Shown piece by piece: positions 16,743-23,686 of a DNA stretch of 40,363 bases. The notes below the pieces were generated by a model. That model had not been told where the DNA came from. It ran no database searches and saw only the letters and a list, made by a program, of their open reading frames with translations. The position numbers and the translations under genes are program-made. How positions within the stretch are numbered: position 1 is the stretch's first letter; each line of letters begins with the position of its first letter. This DNA is from Fen731 sp964481885 (lineage in GTDB: Bacteria; Actinomycetota; Humimicrobiia; Humimicrobiales; Humimicrobiaceae), in contig CAYZUS010000017.1 in NCBI GenBank assembly GCA_964481885.1, positions 1-40,363 of the forward strand. The letters are read 5' to 3'.

Positions 16743-18263
16743 TCATGCAAAACCTGGAAAATAGTCAGTAATAATGCTGCTCTTTTTAACCCCGACTTTT
16801 TTAAGGTACCCTTCAAATGCAGTAACCATTGAGTGGGGCCCTGAGATATAGAAGAGCCTTTCCATATAATCAGGGACCTCTTCAACAATATCCTTTTCAC
16901 ATAACAACCCGCGGCATATTCGCCCTTCAGGTAAAACTGACGGTGTTTTTTCTGCTATTGAATAAACAGTCTTGATTCCCAGCTGCTTTTTGGCCTCATC
17001 AAAAATATCCATATATGCGATATCATTTTGTTTCCAGTTTGCATAAAACAGGGTAACTTCCCGCTTTTCCTTTTTGTCCAGCATATATTTTATCATGCTC
17101 CTGAAAGGGGTAATGCCAATTCCGCCTGCAATAAATACAAGCTTTTTATTTATATCTTTGGGAAGAATGAAATCTCCTGCAAGCTGCGATGCAACTATTT
17201 CCTGATTCTGTTTCATGTGAATAAGGGTCCTTTTAAAGCTGCTTGGTTTGTCATAAAACTTTACGCCCAGCCTGAAATCCTTTTCTGTAGGTGAAGATGC
17301 GATAGTCAGATATCTTCTTATCCCGCGGCTGTCCTGCCCGGGATGTTCAAGTGTAAGCTCCATGTACTGGCCGGGCTTGTAATCCATTTTCTTGTCAGGC
17401 GTAAATACAAAATCATAAGTATCTGGTGTATGCCTGACTATTTTCTCAAGCTTCAGGATAAGTTTCTCATCAGGGCTAGCCAGGTAGGCAAATAAATTTC
17501 CGGCAATAAGCGCCAGTTCGGGTGAAAAGTATAACGAGCCGATATGGATCTGAGGCACAAACAACAAACCAACTATTGCTCCGCATACCATTCGAAGAAT
17601 CCTGTTTGGCGGCAGGGTCATTGGTTCTGTAAGCATTATAAAGGCGAAAAAAAACATTGGAGAATAAACCAATGCTCCCTGAAGAACCGACAACAAGTTC
17701 CGACCGCTTATTAAAGTAAATATGGCAGTTGTAAGCAGTGTTACTGCAAAAAAACTTAAAACAAGATCAAACCTTTTTATTTTTCTTACTACAAGAAGTC
17801 CGCCCACTATGACAAATGGGAGCATGTAAAGATTGGCAACCCACCAGCTGGCCGATTGGTTGGCAACAAGGCCGACAAGGGCGACTGCAACTGCTGCAGG
17901 GTTTAAAAAGTGCTTTTTGCCGACGGCAAATATATATTTTGATGCCATGGCAACGACAGACACTACTGCCAGAAACAGGAAATTACTGAATGCTTTCGGA
18001 GGGCTTATTATCAAAGCCATAATCAGCGCTGTTATATACACTGACTCAATATTGCTGGGCGCTTTAAATGCCCAGGCAAAAACTGCATTGGAAAAAATGC
18101 TCACGGCAGTTATGAAAGCTGCTGAAACCAGAAGATCAAGCGGCCCAAAAGGCAGCAGCTTGAAAAAACTCAGCCCCAATGCTCCGGCAAGAAGAAGCAG
18201 CAGGCAATAAAGCACTGCCCTGTACATTGTCATTTTGTTTAAAAATGTATCTATTTTTTTCAT
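16743..18263 (-). CDS. NqrB/RnfD-like membrane protein fused to an FAD/NAD(P)H reductase domain
   Basis: Residues up to about 268 form an NqrB/RnfD-like membrane domain with several helices, including SNIESVYITALIMALI and the MLTEPMTLPP signature. The rest is a ferredoxin-reductase-like domain: FAD motif RRYLTIASS, NAD(P)H motif GGIGITPF, FYISGP and a C-terminal DYFPGF. This fuses the electron input of NqrF, minus its ferredoxin domain, to the membrane carrier. It should oxidise NAD(P)H inside and pass electrons through the membrane. ATG at 18275 abuts AAAGGA, so the ATG at 18263 is preferred. It is the last gene of a module with ApbE and an FMN-binding protein. Ion pumping is possible but not shown. 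Confidence 0.88.
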   Translation of the reverse strand: MKKIDTFLNKMTMYRAVLYCLLLLLAGALGLSFFKLLPFGPLDLLVSAAFITAVSIFSNAVFAWAFKAPSNIESVYITALIMALIISPPKAFSNFLFLAVVSVVAMASKYIFAVGKKHFLNPAAVAVALVGLVANQSASWWVANLYMLPFVIVGGLLVVRKIKRFDLVLSFFAVTLLTTAIFTLISGRNLLSVLQGALVYSPMFFFAFIMLTEPMTLPPNRILRMVCGAIVGLLFVPQIHIGSLYFSPELALIAGNLFAYLASPDEKLILKLEKIVRHTPDTYDFVFTPDKKMDYKPGQYMELTLEHPGQDSRGIRRYLTIASSPTEKDFRLGVKFYDKPSSFKRTLIHMKQNQEIVASQLAGDFILPKDINKKLVFIAGGIGITPFRSMIKYMLDKKEKREVTLFYANWKQNDIAYMDIFDEAKKQLGIKTVYSIAEKTPSVLPEGRICRGLLCEKDIVEEVPDYMERLFYISGPHSMVTAFEGYLKKVGVKKSSIITDYFPGFA

Positions 18264-18271
18264 CTTTATGT

Positions 18272-18319
18272 CCATTCCTTTCGAGTTACTAAAGAGTAGT
18301 TAAAAGTATTCTTTTTAAG
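18272..18319 (-). repeat. Duplicated 5' leader, copy in front of the NqrB-like fusion gene
   Basis: This block pairs with 16626-16673 at about 77 percent identity without gaps. In both, AAAGGA lies 12 bases ahead of the preferred ATG, longer than normal ribosome-site spacing. Confidence 0.7.
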
Positions 18320-18456
18320 ATTTTCCTTTACAACTTTTTACCTGAAATAATATATTTTTATAAATATCTTCTATGGCCGCTTGTTTAAACAGCCATTCCG
18401 GTTATTAATATCCTGCAAAGTTCTTATCTCATGGCTGGTTTGCTGAGCCACATCGC

Positions 18457-19212
18457 CTATAAATATCTTACAAAACCGCTTGTCTGGACAGCCATTCCCT
18501 CTTTATTTATCATGTAGCCTTCAAAACCTTTTAAATTCTCAATAAAATTTATACCCTGCCTGCCCATGGCAAATGCGGCAGTTGCAAATCTGTCAGCCTC
18601 AAATACATTGGGGCCTATAACGCTTATACTTACAATTTCGGTTAAAAGCGCACCAGCGACATGCGGGTCATAAATATGCTGGCCCCTGCGGTATGTACCT
18701 GAAGTCGCAATCCCCATATCTTTCAGGCGTATGACTTTTATTATCTGTGAAGGATCAAATGGATTCTGTATTCCAACGCTCCACTTCGTTCCCTGCCCGT
18801 TTAAACCATGAGCCTGGATGTCGCCCCCGGCTTCCACATAGAAATTTTTAAAGCCTTTTTCAAGAAGCATCCTTGATGCATTGTATATCGCCCATCCTTT
18901 TACGAGGCCGGATGGATTGTATTTTCCGCCCGGAGTGAGGATGTCAAAATATCCTTCTGTTTCTTTTTTTGTCTTTTCTGCAAGGGCAAAAACGGTTTTC
19001 ATGTCTTCACTATATTGGTTTTGGCTTATTTCACCTTTATTTATAAGAGTTATTTCGCTGTCACCTTTAAAAACACTGAATCTTTTTTCAACACTGTCAA
19101 AGTATGAAAACACCATGTCGATTTCGCTTTCTTTTGCATAATCATCTGCTATTTCAACCGTTATGGTCATTCCCATAAGGTCCCTTGTTTGTTTTTTGTC
19201 CTTTATATTCAT
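18457..19212 (-). CDS. apbE: ApbE-type FAD:protein FMN transferase
   Basis: The 251-residue enzyme transfers FMN from FAD to a threonine or serine of a target protein. Signatures are DLMGMTITV near the start, NPSGLVKGWA, VEAGGDIQ, ATSGTYRRG with YDPHV, and the Mg/FAD-binding DRFATAAFAMG. Most ApbE proteins are about 330 residues and carry a lipoprotein signal. This one has no signal and is shorter, so it may act in the cytosol or the N-terminus may be mis-set. The target is almost certainly the FMN-binding protein encoded 199 bases upstream. Its own 5' end is part of a three-copy tandem repeat. Confidence 0.93.
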   Translation of the reverse strand: MNIKDKKQTRDLMGMTITVEIADDYAKESEIDMVFSYFDSVEKRFSVFKGDSEITLINKGEISQNQYSEDMKTVFALAEKTKKETEGYFDILTPGGKYNPSGLVKGWAIYNASRMLLEKGFKNFYVEAGGDIQAHGLNGQGTKWSVGIQNPFDPSQIIKVIRLKDMGIATSGTYRRGQHIYDPHVAGALLTEIVSISVIGPNVFEADRFATAAFAMGRQGINFIENLKGFEGYMINKEGMAVQTSGFVRYL

Positions 19213-19355
19213 AATTCAAACCCTTATCTGGCTTTTTGTCATTTCAATAAAATCGCTAGTGTGTTTAATGCAAATTGGTTTTAACTTTACTTCTATACCT
19301 GGCTTTTTGTTGTTTCCATAAGGTCCGTTGTTTGCTTAATGCCAATTGGTTTTAC
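19173..19355 (-). repeat. Degenerate tandem repeat of about 71 bases across the apbE start
   Basis: Copies at 19299-19355 and 19228-19284 agree at about 45 of 56 positions. A third, more diverged copy is the apbE start itself: CCATAAGGTCC-TTGTTTG recurs at 19173 and 19316, 143 bases apart. Read on the minus strand, the copies encode IKQTTDLMETTKSQV-stop, IKHTSDFIEMTKSQIRV-stop and KKQTRDLMGMTITVEI, the last being ApbE. Confidence 0.65.
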
Positions 19356-19361
19356 CGCCAC
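19293..19361 (-). CDS. Possible 22-codon leader peptide upstream of apbE
   Basis: GTG at 19361 has AAAGGA 6 bases upstream and opens a short frame ending in LMETTKSQV and TAG at 19293. It lies in the first copy of the tandem repeat, so it may be the remnant of a duplicated apbE start that still loads ribosomes. Translation is unproven. Confidence 0.3.
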   Translation of the reverse strand: MAVKPIGIKQTTDLMETTKSQV

Positions 19362-19411
19362 AATTTTTCCTTTAAAATCCGGAATAATAATAAAATATTT
19401 CTCTTAAGACC

Positions 19412-20164
19412 TCATAACTGTGCCTGGCTTAAAGCTGTTGTTAAAGAGTTAATAAAAGCACGGCTCGTATTGGTTGCCCCTGTAACCATATTTACTTTTG
19501 CGCTCTGTACCTTGATAGCCTCGGCCTTAAGTATAGGAGTGGCATAAGTATTTATCTCAATTGACTGGCTTCTGTCATTGGGATAACTTAAAAACACCAC
19601 ATCTGTAAGTTTCCCACCCTGGACTATTGCCCTTACCTGAACCAGGCCGTAGTAAGCATCTGCAGCGTTACCGTCATACTGGCCATCTTTATAAAGCGCA
19701 GTTGCAGCAGTTGTTCCTGCAACAGTAGTTGTGGTGGTGCCTGTTGCTGTGCCGGCTGATGATGTAGTCGTTGACGTAGTGCTTCCAGAGGTTGCCGCTG
19801 TTGTGGTAGAAGTTCCACCAGTAGTTGTCTGGCCCGTTGAGGTCTGATTTGTTTGCTGAGGCCCGTAGTCGTCATCTTCTTCATCGTCCCCGTATTCACC
19901 GTCATCTCCGCCGCCATTACCTGATACTTTCTGTGCTTGACTTGTAGCGGGCACAGTTTCAGACTGGTTTGCTGACTGATTGTCTGCCTGGCTAACGGTC
20001 GTGGTGGAAACTGTTTCCGAAGCACCAAGATCTGCGACTGTATCAGGCGACACATCAGCTACTGCCGTTTGCTGTGGGCCAAAAAAACGCTGATAGAGCG
20101 CGTAGGAGACAAAGCTGATGATAACCAATAATGATACAAGTACTTTTCTTAAATGTATTTTCAT
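19412..20164 (-). CDS. Membrane-anchored FMN-binding domain protein (NqrC/RnfG-like)
   Basis: The 250-residue protein has an N-terminal membrane anchor (about residues 8-25) and a long linker rich in Thr, Ser, Gln and Asp/Glu (about 45-150). A C-terminal FMN-binding domain starts at LYKDGQYDGNAADAYYG. TGATNTS (228-234) matches the covalent FMN-attachment motif, with S234 as acceptor. The domain should sit outside the membrane at the end of a flexible tether and receive electrons from the NqrB-like protein. AAGGA lies about 5 bases before the ATG. A TATAAT at 20219-20214 on the minus strand could be its -10, with only a poor -35 (TTTAGT). Confidence 0.9.
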   Translation of the reverse strand: MKIHLRKVLVSLLVIISFVSYALYQRFFGPQQTAVADVSPDTVADLGASETVSTTTVSQADNQSANQSETVPATSQAQKVSGNGGGDDGEYGDDEEDDDYGPQQTNQTSTGQTTTGGTSTTTAATSGSTTSTTTSSAGTATGTTTTTVAGTTAATALYKDGQYDGNAADAYYGLVQVRAIVQGGKLTDVVFLSYPNDRSQSIEINTYATPILKAEAIKVQSAKVNMVTGATNTSRAFINSLTTALSQAQL

Positions 20165-20546
20165 TTCTTCCTTTTTCTTTCCAACCGGTAAAAACCTGTT
20201 TTTGACTGTTTTTATTATACTATAACTGATAATAGACTAAAAAAATGAAGAATATATGAAGATGGAAGGATAATTTTATATTTATGAAATATCTTTTAAG
20301 ACCACAGTTATAAAAAAGATATCTGCCAGGGTATTGTGCTTTAAACTGTTAGTGAGCCTGCCAAAAATAATGGTTGTTTAAAAAAATGTATATTCCTTTG
20401 CACGCTTTGAGGAGATAGCTATTGCGAAGCCCGAAATAATGGATTTTTAAAAAAATGTATATTCCAGTAAAAATTCAAACATTATTATATTAAGCCGCGT
20501 ATCACACTATATTTAATTTATTCACGATTTTACTTATTCACTATTG
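20165..20546. repeat. Gene-free stretch with a 32-base direct repeat
   Basis: No gene is seen. The 32-base sequence at 20365-20396 recurs at 20434-20465 with 30 of 32 positions identical, 69 bases apart; both copies contain AAATAATGG and TAAAAAAATGTATATTCC. The stretch lies between the 3' end of the acyltransferase gene and the promoter of the FMN-binding gene on the same strand. Confidence 0.75.
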
Positions 20547-21815
20547 TTATGAACTCATCACTGCAGAGCGTTTTATATGAGCCTCTGAATAAAATTTAAA
20601 CATTTCTTCTGTGGCAAGGGAGATTTTGGTGACTGAAAAAAGTTTTCCCTGAGGATAAATGTAATAAGTATCCTCCAGAGTGGATAAATCAATACAATCG
20701 TCCCCACCCAGATAATCATACTCAATATGGCAGGAATACATGGAAAGCGGCTCTTTTTTAAGACTAAAGGAATTTCCGCCAAAATTGCCCTCCAGATTAA
20801 ACCCATCCATATTATGTGTCAGTTTTGCCGGCCCCAGCCTTATATATCCTTTTGAATTGGGAAGAGAATCAACCAGCACATCATCCGAAAATTCGTAGGT
20901 CTTTTCTTCAATCTGCCTGCGGACCTGAGTGCGTTCGAATTCATACCAGTCGGGAATGTGGGAAAATTCTGTTATACCGCTTACCGCTTTTAATTCGCCA
21001 AGCTCAGACATTGTCCATTCTTTGCCGCATTGCCTGCACCAAATCCTGTTTTTGTCTGAATCCATTTGAAACTCTGTCATGCAGGCGGGGCACTGGTACA
21101 AAACCTTATGAAGGCCTTTTGCATTATTTTCATACTTTATAATCACATTGTTTTCTTTTTGCCAGGCATACTCATCATATATAAAGGCCTTATTTATGCG
21201 GTCATTTATCTGTTCACTAGTAAGGGTTTTTATCTGGCCTTTGGTGATAATCTGCGTCAGTTGTGCTTCCAGGCGATTACCCCGTTCTGCCAGATTCCAG
21301 AAGGGGGAATTCAGGTAATTTCCATGCATGATAAGAACCACAACAGGCACGTTCAGAAACTTAACCAGCTTACCCAGAGATTCGGGCAGTATGGCATTGG
21401 TTCCGGCCAGAGAATACCTGGCCTCCGGGTGCAAAACCATTATATCCTTATTAATATTGACTATCTGGTTTATGTGCCTTATCAGGCCAATGTCATTTGT
21501 GAACTTTCGTTTGCAGATACAGCCTACTTTTCTTAAAAGCTCTTCCCTGCCAATAAAGCCGTCAATTGCTACCACATAGTTTGCCCTTTGGGGGAAAATT
21601 GCCGCTGTCAAAACCTTAAAATCCATGAAAGACGTATGGTTGGATAGCAGCACATAAGGGGGTTTGAGCCCCTTCATATTTACTTTGTTAACCTTTAGAC
21701 GGTGCTTCCAGACTGCAGGAAAACTAAGGAGCCACGTCAAAGGCCTCAGATAGTTTTTTTGTCTCTGTGGCTTTCTGGCCATATCAAATCGTTGAAGCTT
21801 ATCTGTCTTTTCCAT
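20547..21815 (-). CDS. PlsC-type acyltransferase with a zinc-ribbon-like C-terminal part
   Basis: The 422-residue protein has the lysophospholipid acyltransferase signatures: NHTSFMD (HxxxxD) near residue 58, then HPEARYS in the position of the EGTR block. This predicts acyl transfer to a lysophospholipid or related acceptor at the membrane. After about residue 240, CPAC and CRQC form a likely zinc ribbon, followed by a beta-rich domain of unknown role. Relatives of this layout occur in Firmicutes-like genomes. Its ATG is 7 bases from an artefactual gap. In the merged sequence only a weak AGGGG precedes it. Confidence 0.85.
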   Translation of the reverse strand: MEKTDKLQRFDMARKPQRQKNYLRPLTWLLSFPAVWKHRLKVNKVNMKGLKPPYVLLSNHTSFMDFKVLTAAIFPQRANYVVAIDGFIGREELLRKVGCICKRKFTNDIGLIRHINQIVNINKDIMVLHPEARYSLAGTNAILPESLGKLVKFLNVPVVVLIMHGNYLNSPFWNLAERGNRLEAQLTQIITKGQIKTLTSEQINDRINKAFIYDEYAWQKENNVIIKYENNAKGLHKVLYQCPACMTEFQMDSDKNRIWCRQCGKEWTMSELGELKAVSGITEFSHIPDWYEFERTQVRRQIEEKTYEFSDDVLVDSLPNSKGYIRLGPAKLTHNMDGFNLEGNFGGNSFSLKKEPLSMYSCHIEYDYLGGDDCIDLSTLEDTYYIYPQGKLFSVTKISLATEEMFKFYSEAHIKRSAVMSS

Positions 21816-21977
21816 AAATAACNNNNNNNNNNNNNNNNNNNNNNNNNNNNNNNNNNNNNNNNNNNNNNNNNNNNNNNNNNNNNNNNNNNNNNNNNNNNNN
21901 NNNNNNNNNNNNNNNNNNNNNNTGGCTTTCTGGCCATATCAAATCGTTGAAGCTTATCTGTCTTTTCCATAAATAAC
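21768..21977. other. Artefactual gap: 100 N flanked by identical 55-base contig ends
   Basis: Bases 21768-21822 and 21923-21977 are identical over 55 positions and flank exactly 100 N. This is what overlapping contig ends look like when a scaffolder fails to merge them. The real sequence probably has one copy and no gap, so the true window is about 155 bases shorter and the acyltransferase gene is complete. Confidence 0.93.
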
Positions 21978-22274
21978 GATACCCCTGAAATAAATATATT
22001 TTTTAATACTTCTGTTTGAATGTACTACAACTGCATAATTCTAATCACACTTTTGGTCGTATCGCGCAAATATTTGCAGAGTTTTATTTTTGGTATTCTA
22101 CCAGACTTTTAATAAAATAATGTATTTTATTGTTTTATTCTGGAGAATAACTACAATATCAAAGGTAATATTAAACCCCTGGCTGCGGTCCGTAAAAAAT
22201 GACGAATAAGTCTTGTGGGTCCGTTAATAGGCAAATATATTATTTAAAGATTTTTTAAAAAATAAAAATAAATG
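21978..22274. promoter_or_regulatory. Intergenic region with two palindromes between plsC-like gene and ferredoxin
   Basis: This divergent intergenic stretch holds the perfect palindrome GCAAATATTTGC (22066-22077). It also holds an AT-only hairpin, AATAAAATA (22111-22119) with TATTTTATT (22123-22131). After merging the false gap, the first lies about 95 bases upstream of the acyltransferase start, a fitting place for an operator. No gene is seen. Confidence 0.4.
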
Positions 22275-22336
22275 GATGTCTGCAAAACGGAGGAGCCGTA
22301 AAAATGATGTCTGCAAAACGGAGGAGCCGTAAAAAT
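22275..22336 (+). repeat. Exact 31-base tandem duplication of the ferredoxin ribosome site
   Basis: Bases 22275-22305 and 22306-22336 are identical. Each unit contains GGAGGA followed by CCGTAAAAAT, so the ribosome-binding site and the first two bases of the start codon are present twice. The upstream copy can start a 13-codon frame (MMSAKRRSRKNGN) that overlaps the ferredoxin start out of frame. Confidence 0.95.
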
Positions 22337-22511
22337 GGCAATTAACATTAATGAAAGAAAATGTCCGCAAAATCACGTCTGCCCTGCAATCAGTGTCTGC
22401 AAAGTGGGGGCTTTGTCCCAGCAAGATTACAATGCACCTGTGGTTGATCCTGAAAAATGTATTGATTGCGGTGATTGCACCGATTTCTGTCCAATGGGCG
22501 CCATTTACTAA
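22335..22511 (+). CDS. 58-residue 4Fe-4S ferredoxin-like protein
   Basis: This short gene encodes MAININERKCPQNHVC at the N-terminus and a standard CxxCxxCxxxCP cluster motif in CIDCGDCTDFCP near the C-terminus. The N-terminal cysteines (10, 16, 22) precede VGALS, mirroring a second, incomplete cluster site. It matches a known group of tiny ferredoxins in anaerobes and should act as a low-potential electron carrier in the cytosol. The ATG has GGAGGA about 9 bases upstream, and that region is duplicated. It is convergent with the CobW operon, not part of it. Confidence 0.9.
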   Translation: MAININERKCPQNHVCPAISVCKVGALSQQDYNAPVVDPEKCIDCGDCTDFCPMGAIY

Positions 22512-22532
22512 ATGTATCGGCCGGGCAATTCT

Positions 22533-22559
22533 ATTCTGGCAGATTAATGCTGGCAGAAT
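22533..22559 (+). terminator. Hairpin after the ferredoxin gene
   Basis: ATTCTG (22533-22538) pairs with CAGAAT (22554-22559), and CAG/CTG extends the stem after one G-G mismatch. No T run follows, so terminator function is uncertain. Confidence 0.35.
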
Positions 22560-22619
22560 TATAGTTTGATATTGCCATAGAAAATCCGGTAATGTCAGTA
22601 TTTTATAACGGTTAATTAA

Positions 22620-22664
22620 TCAGTGCGAGTGTTCCAATCGTTGAAACTTATCATCTTTTTGCAT
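22620..22664 (-). pseudogene. Echo of the plsC-like gene's 5' end
   Basis: A 14-codon frame reads MQKDDKFQRLEHSH then stops. It parallels the acyltransferase start MEKTDKLQRFD; about 25 of the first 33 bases match, including TTCAACGATT. No ribosome site precedes it; instead there are tandem GCATATTTT units (22661-22684 on the plus strand). It looks like a partial duplication or the scar of a lost paralogue. Confidence 0.4.
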
Positions 22665-22732
22665 ATTTTGCATATTTTGCATTAATACCCATTCTCTAAA
22701 ATAAATAAATTTTTTAAAATTGTATCAGGCAT

Positions 22733-23686
22733 CTATATTTCTGCTGATGTTATCTTCTCAAACTTTTCCTTTAACAAATCTCCATCCATAATGGTGCCTA
22801 TAAGGACCATCTTGTTATTTCTGCCGATATTTTTGTGAAATGGCCTAATGGTCAGTTCATCTCCTATATACTCCACAAAAAAGACACCTTCATTATTTTC
22901 AAAAAATCCTTTTACTCTCATTAGCTGGCTTTCTATTTCCCTGATAAAGTTTACTATGTCTACAGTTTTTATAAGACCATTTGATTCAAGAGACACAGTA
23001 TATATATTTTCGGGCTTTCCAGTTTTTAAGCCGGAATTTGAGACCCATTGTTTAAATGAACTTTTATTAAAAATATCATCAAAATCTATGTTGCCATATT
23101 CCGCCTTCACTATCTTTGCGCTTTTATTAAGGCTCTTAAGTGTCTTCTCAAGCTCATTTATATCTATCCCGGCAGCCTCTGCCTTGTCCGTCTTATTTAT
23201 AACACAAACTGTGGCTTCCTGGACCTGGTTTTTTACCGCCGGCAGGGTTGCAAACACTTTATGAAAATTTAAAGCATCTACAAGGCAAATATTTTCAATT
23301 ATTTCCATTTTAGGAAAATAATCTGACTCTTTCAGGTATTCATTCAGGTCACCGGTGTTGGCAATGCCCGTAGCTTCTATGACCAACAGGGCAAATGGCG
23401 GTTCATTGCTTATGATTTTATCAAGCGCTGAAAAGAATTTGTCCCTTGTGCATACACAGAATATTGAGCCCTGGCTCACTTCATAGATGTTTTTATAATA
23501 CCTTTCATCTACCAGTTCTGTATCGATATTTATCTTTCCAAAATCATTTATTAACAATGCTGTATCCATTTTTCCCGGTCCCAGATAATTTAGCATCCGG
23601 TTAAGAAGGGTTGTTTTTCCTGCTCCCAGAAATCCGGTCACAAGCACCACTTTTATTTTTTCCCTCACATCAGTTCCTTGAGCCAT
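22733..23686 (-). CDS. CobW/COG0523-family GTPase metallochaperone
   Basis: The 317-residue G3E GTPase has Walker A GFLGAGKT (18-25), VIEATG as motif II and NKTD for guanine specificity. The family's metal motif CxCC is reduced to FCVCT (about 76-78). The C-terminal COG0523 domain includes VKGFFENNEG and LIGTIMDG. Such proteins insert or deliver metals such as zinc or cobalt to client enzymes. Its ATG overlaps the end of the MtaA-thioredoxin gene by 22 bases, so the two are coupled, and that zinc-dependent-type enzyme is the obvious client. The client relationship is inference. Confidence 0.92.
   Translation of the reverse strand: MAQGTDVREKIKVVLVTGFLGAGKTTLLNRMLNYLGPGKMDTALLINDFGKINIDTELVDERYYKNIYEVSQGSIFCVCTRDKFFSALDKIISNEPPFALLVIEATGIANTGDLNEYLKESDYFPKMEIIENICLVDALNFHKVFATLPAVKNQVQEATVCVINKTDKAEAAGIDINELEKTLKSLNKSAKIVKAEYGNIDFDDIFNKSSFKQWVSNSGLKTGKPENIYTVSLESNGLIKTVDIVNFIREIESQLMRVKGFFENNEGVFFVEYIGDELTIRPFHKNIGRNNKMVLIGTIMDGDLLKEKFEKITSAEI

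Noticed and set aside
16610..16900. 96-codon minus-strand frame across the end of the NqrB-like fusion gene and the dinJ leader
   Set aside because: Half of it is out of frame inside the oxidoreductase gene, and the other half is the duplicated leader, whose second copy has stops in this frame.
21746..21970. Open frame reading through the second N gap
   Set aside because: It exists only because N codons are read through and the same 55 bases occur twice; it is an artefact.
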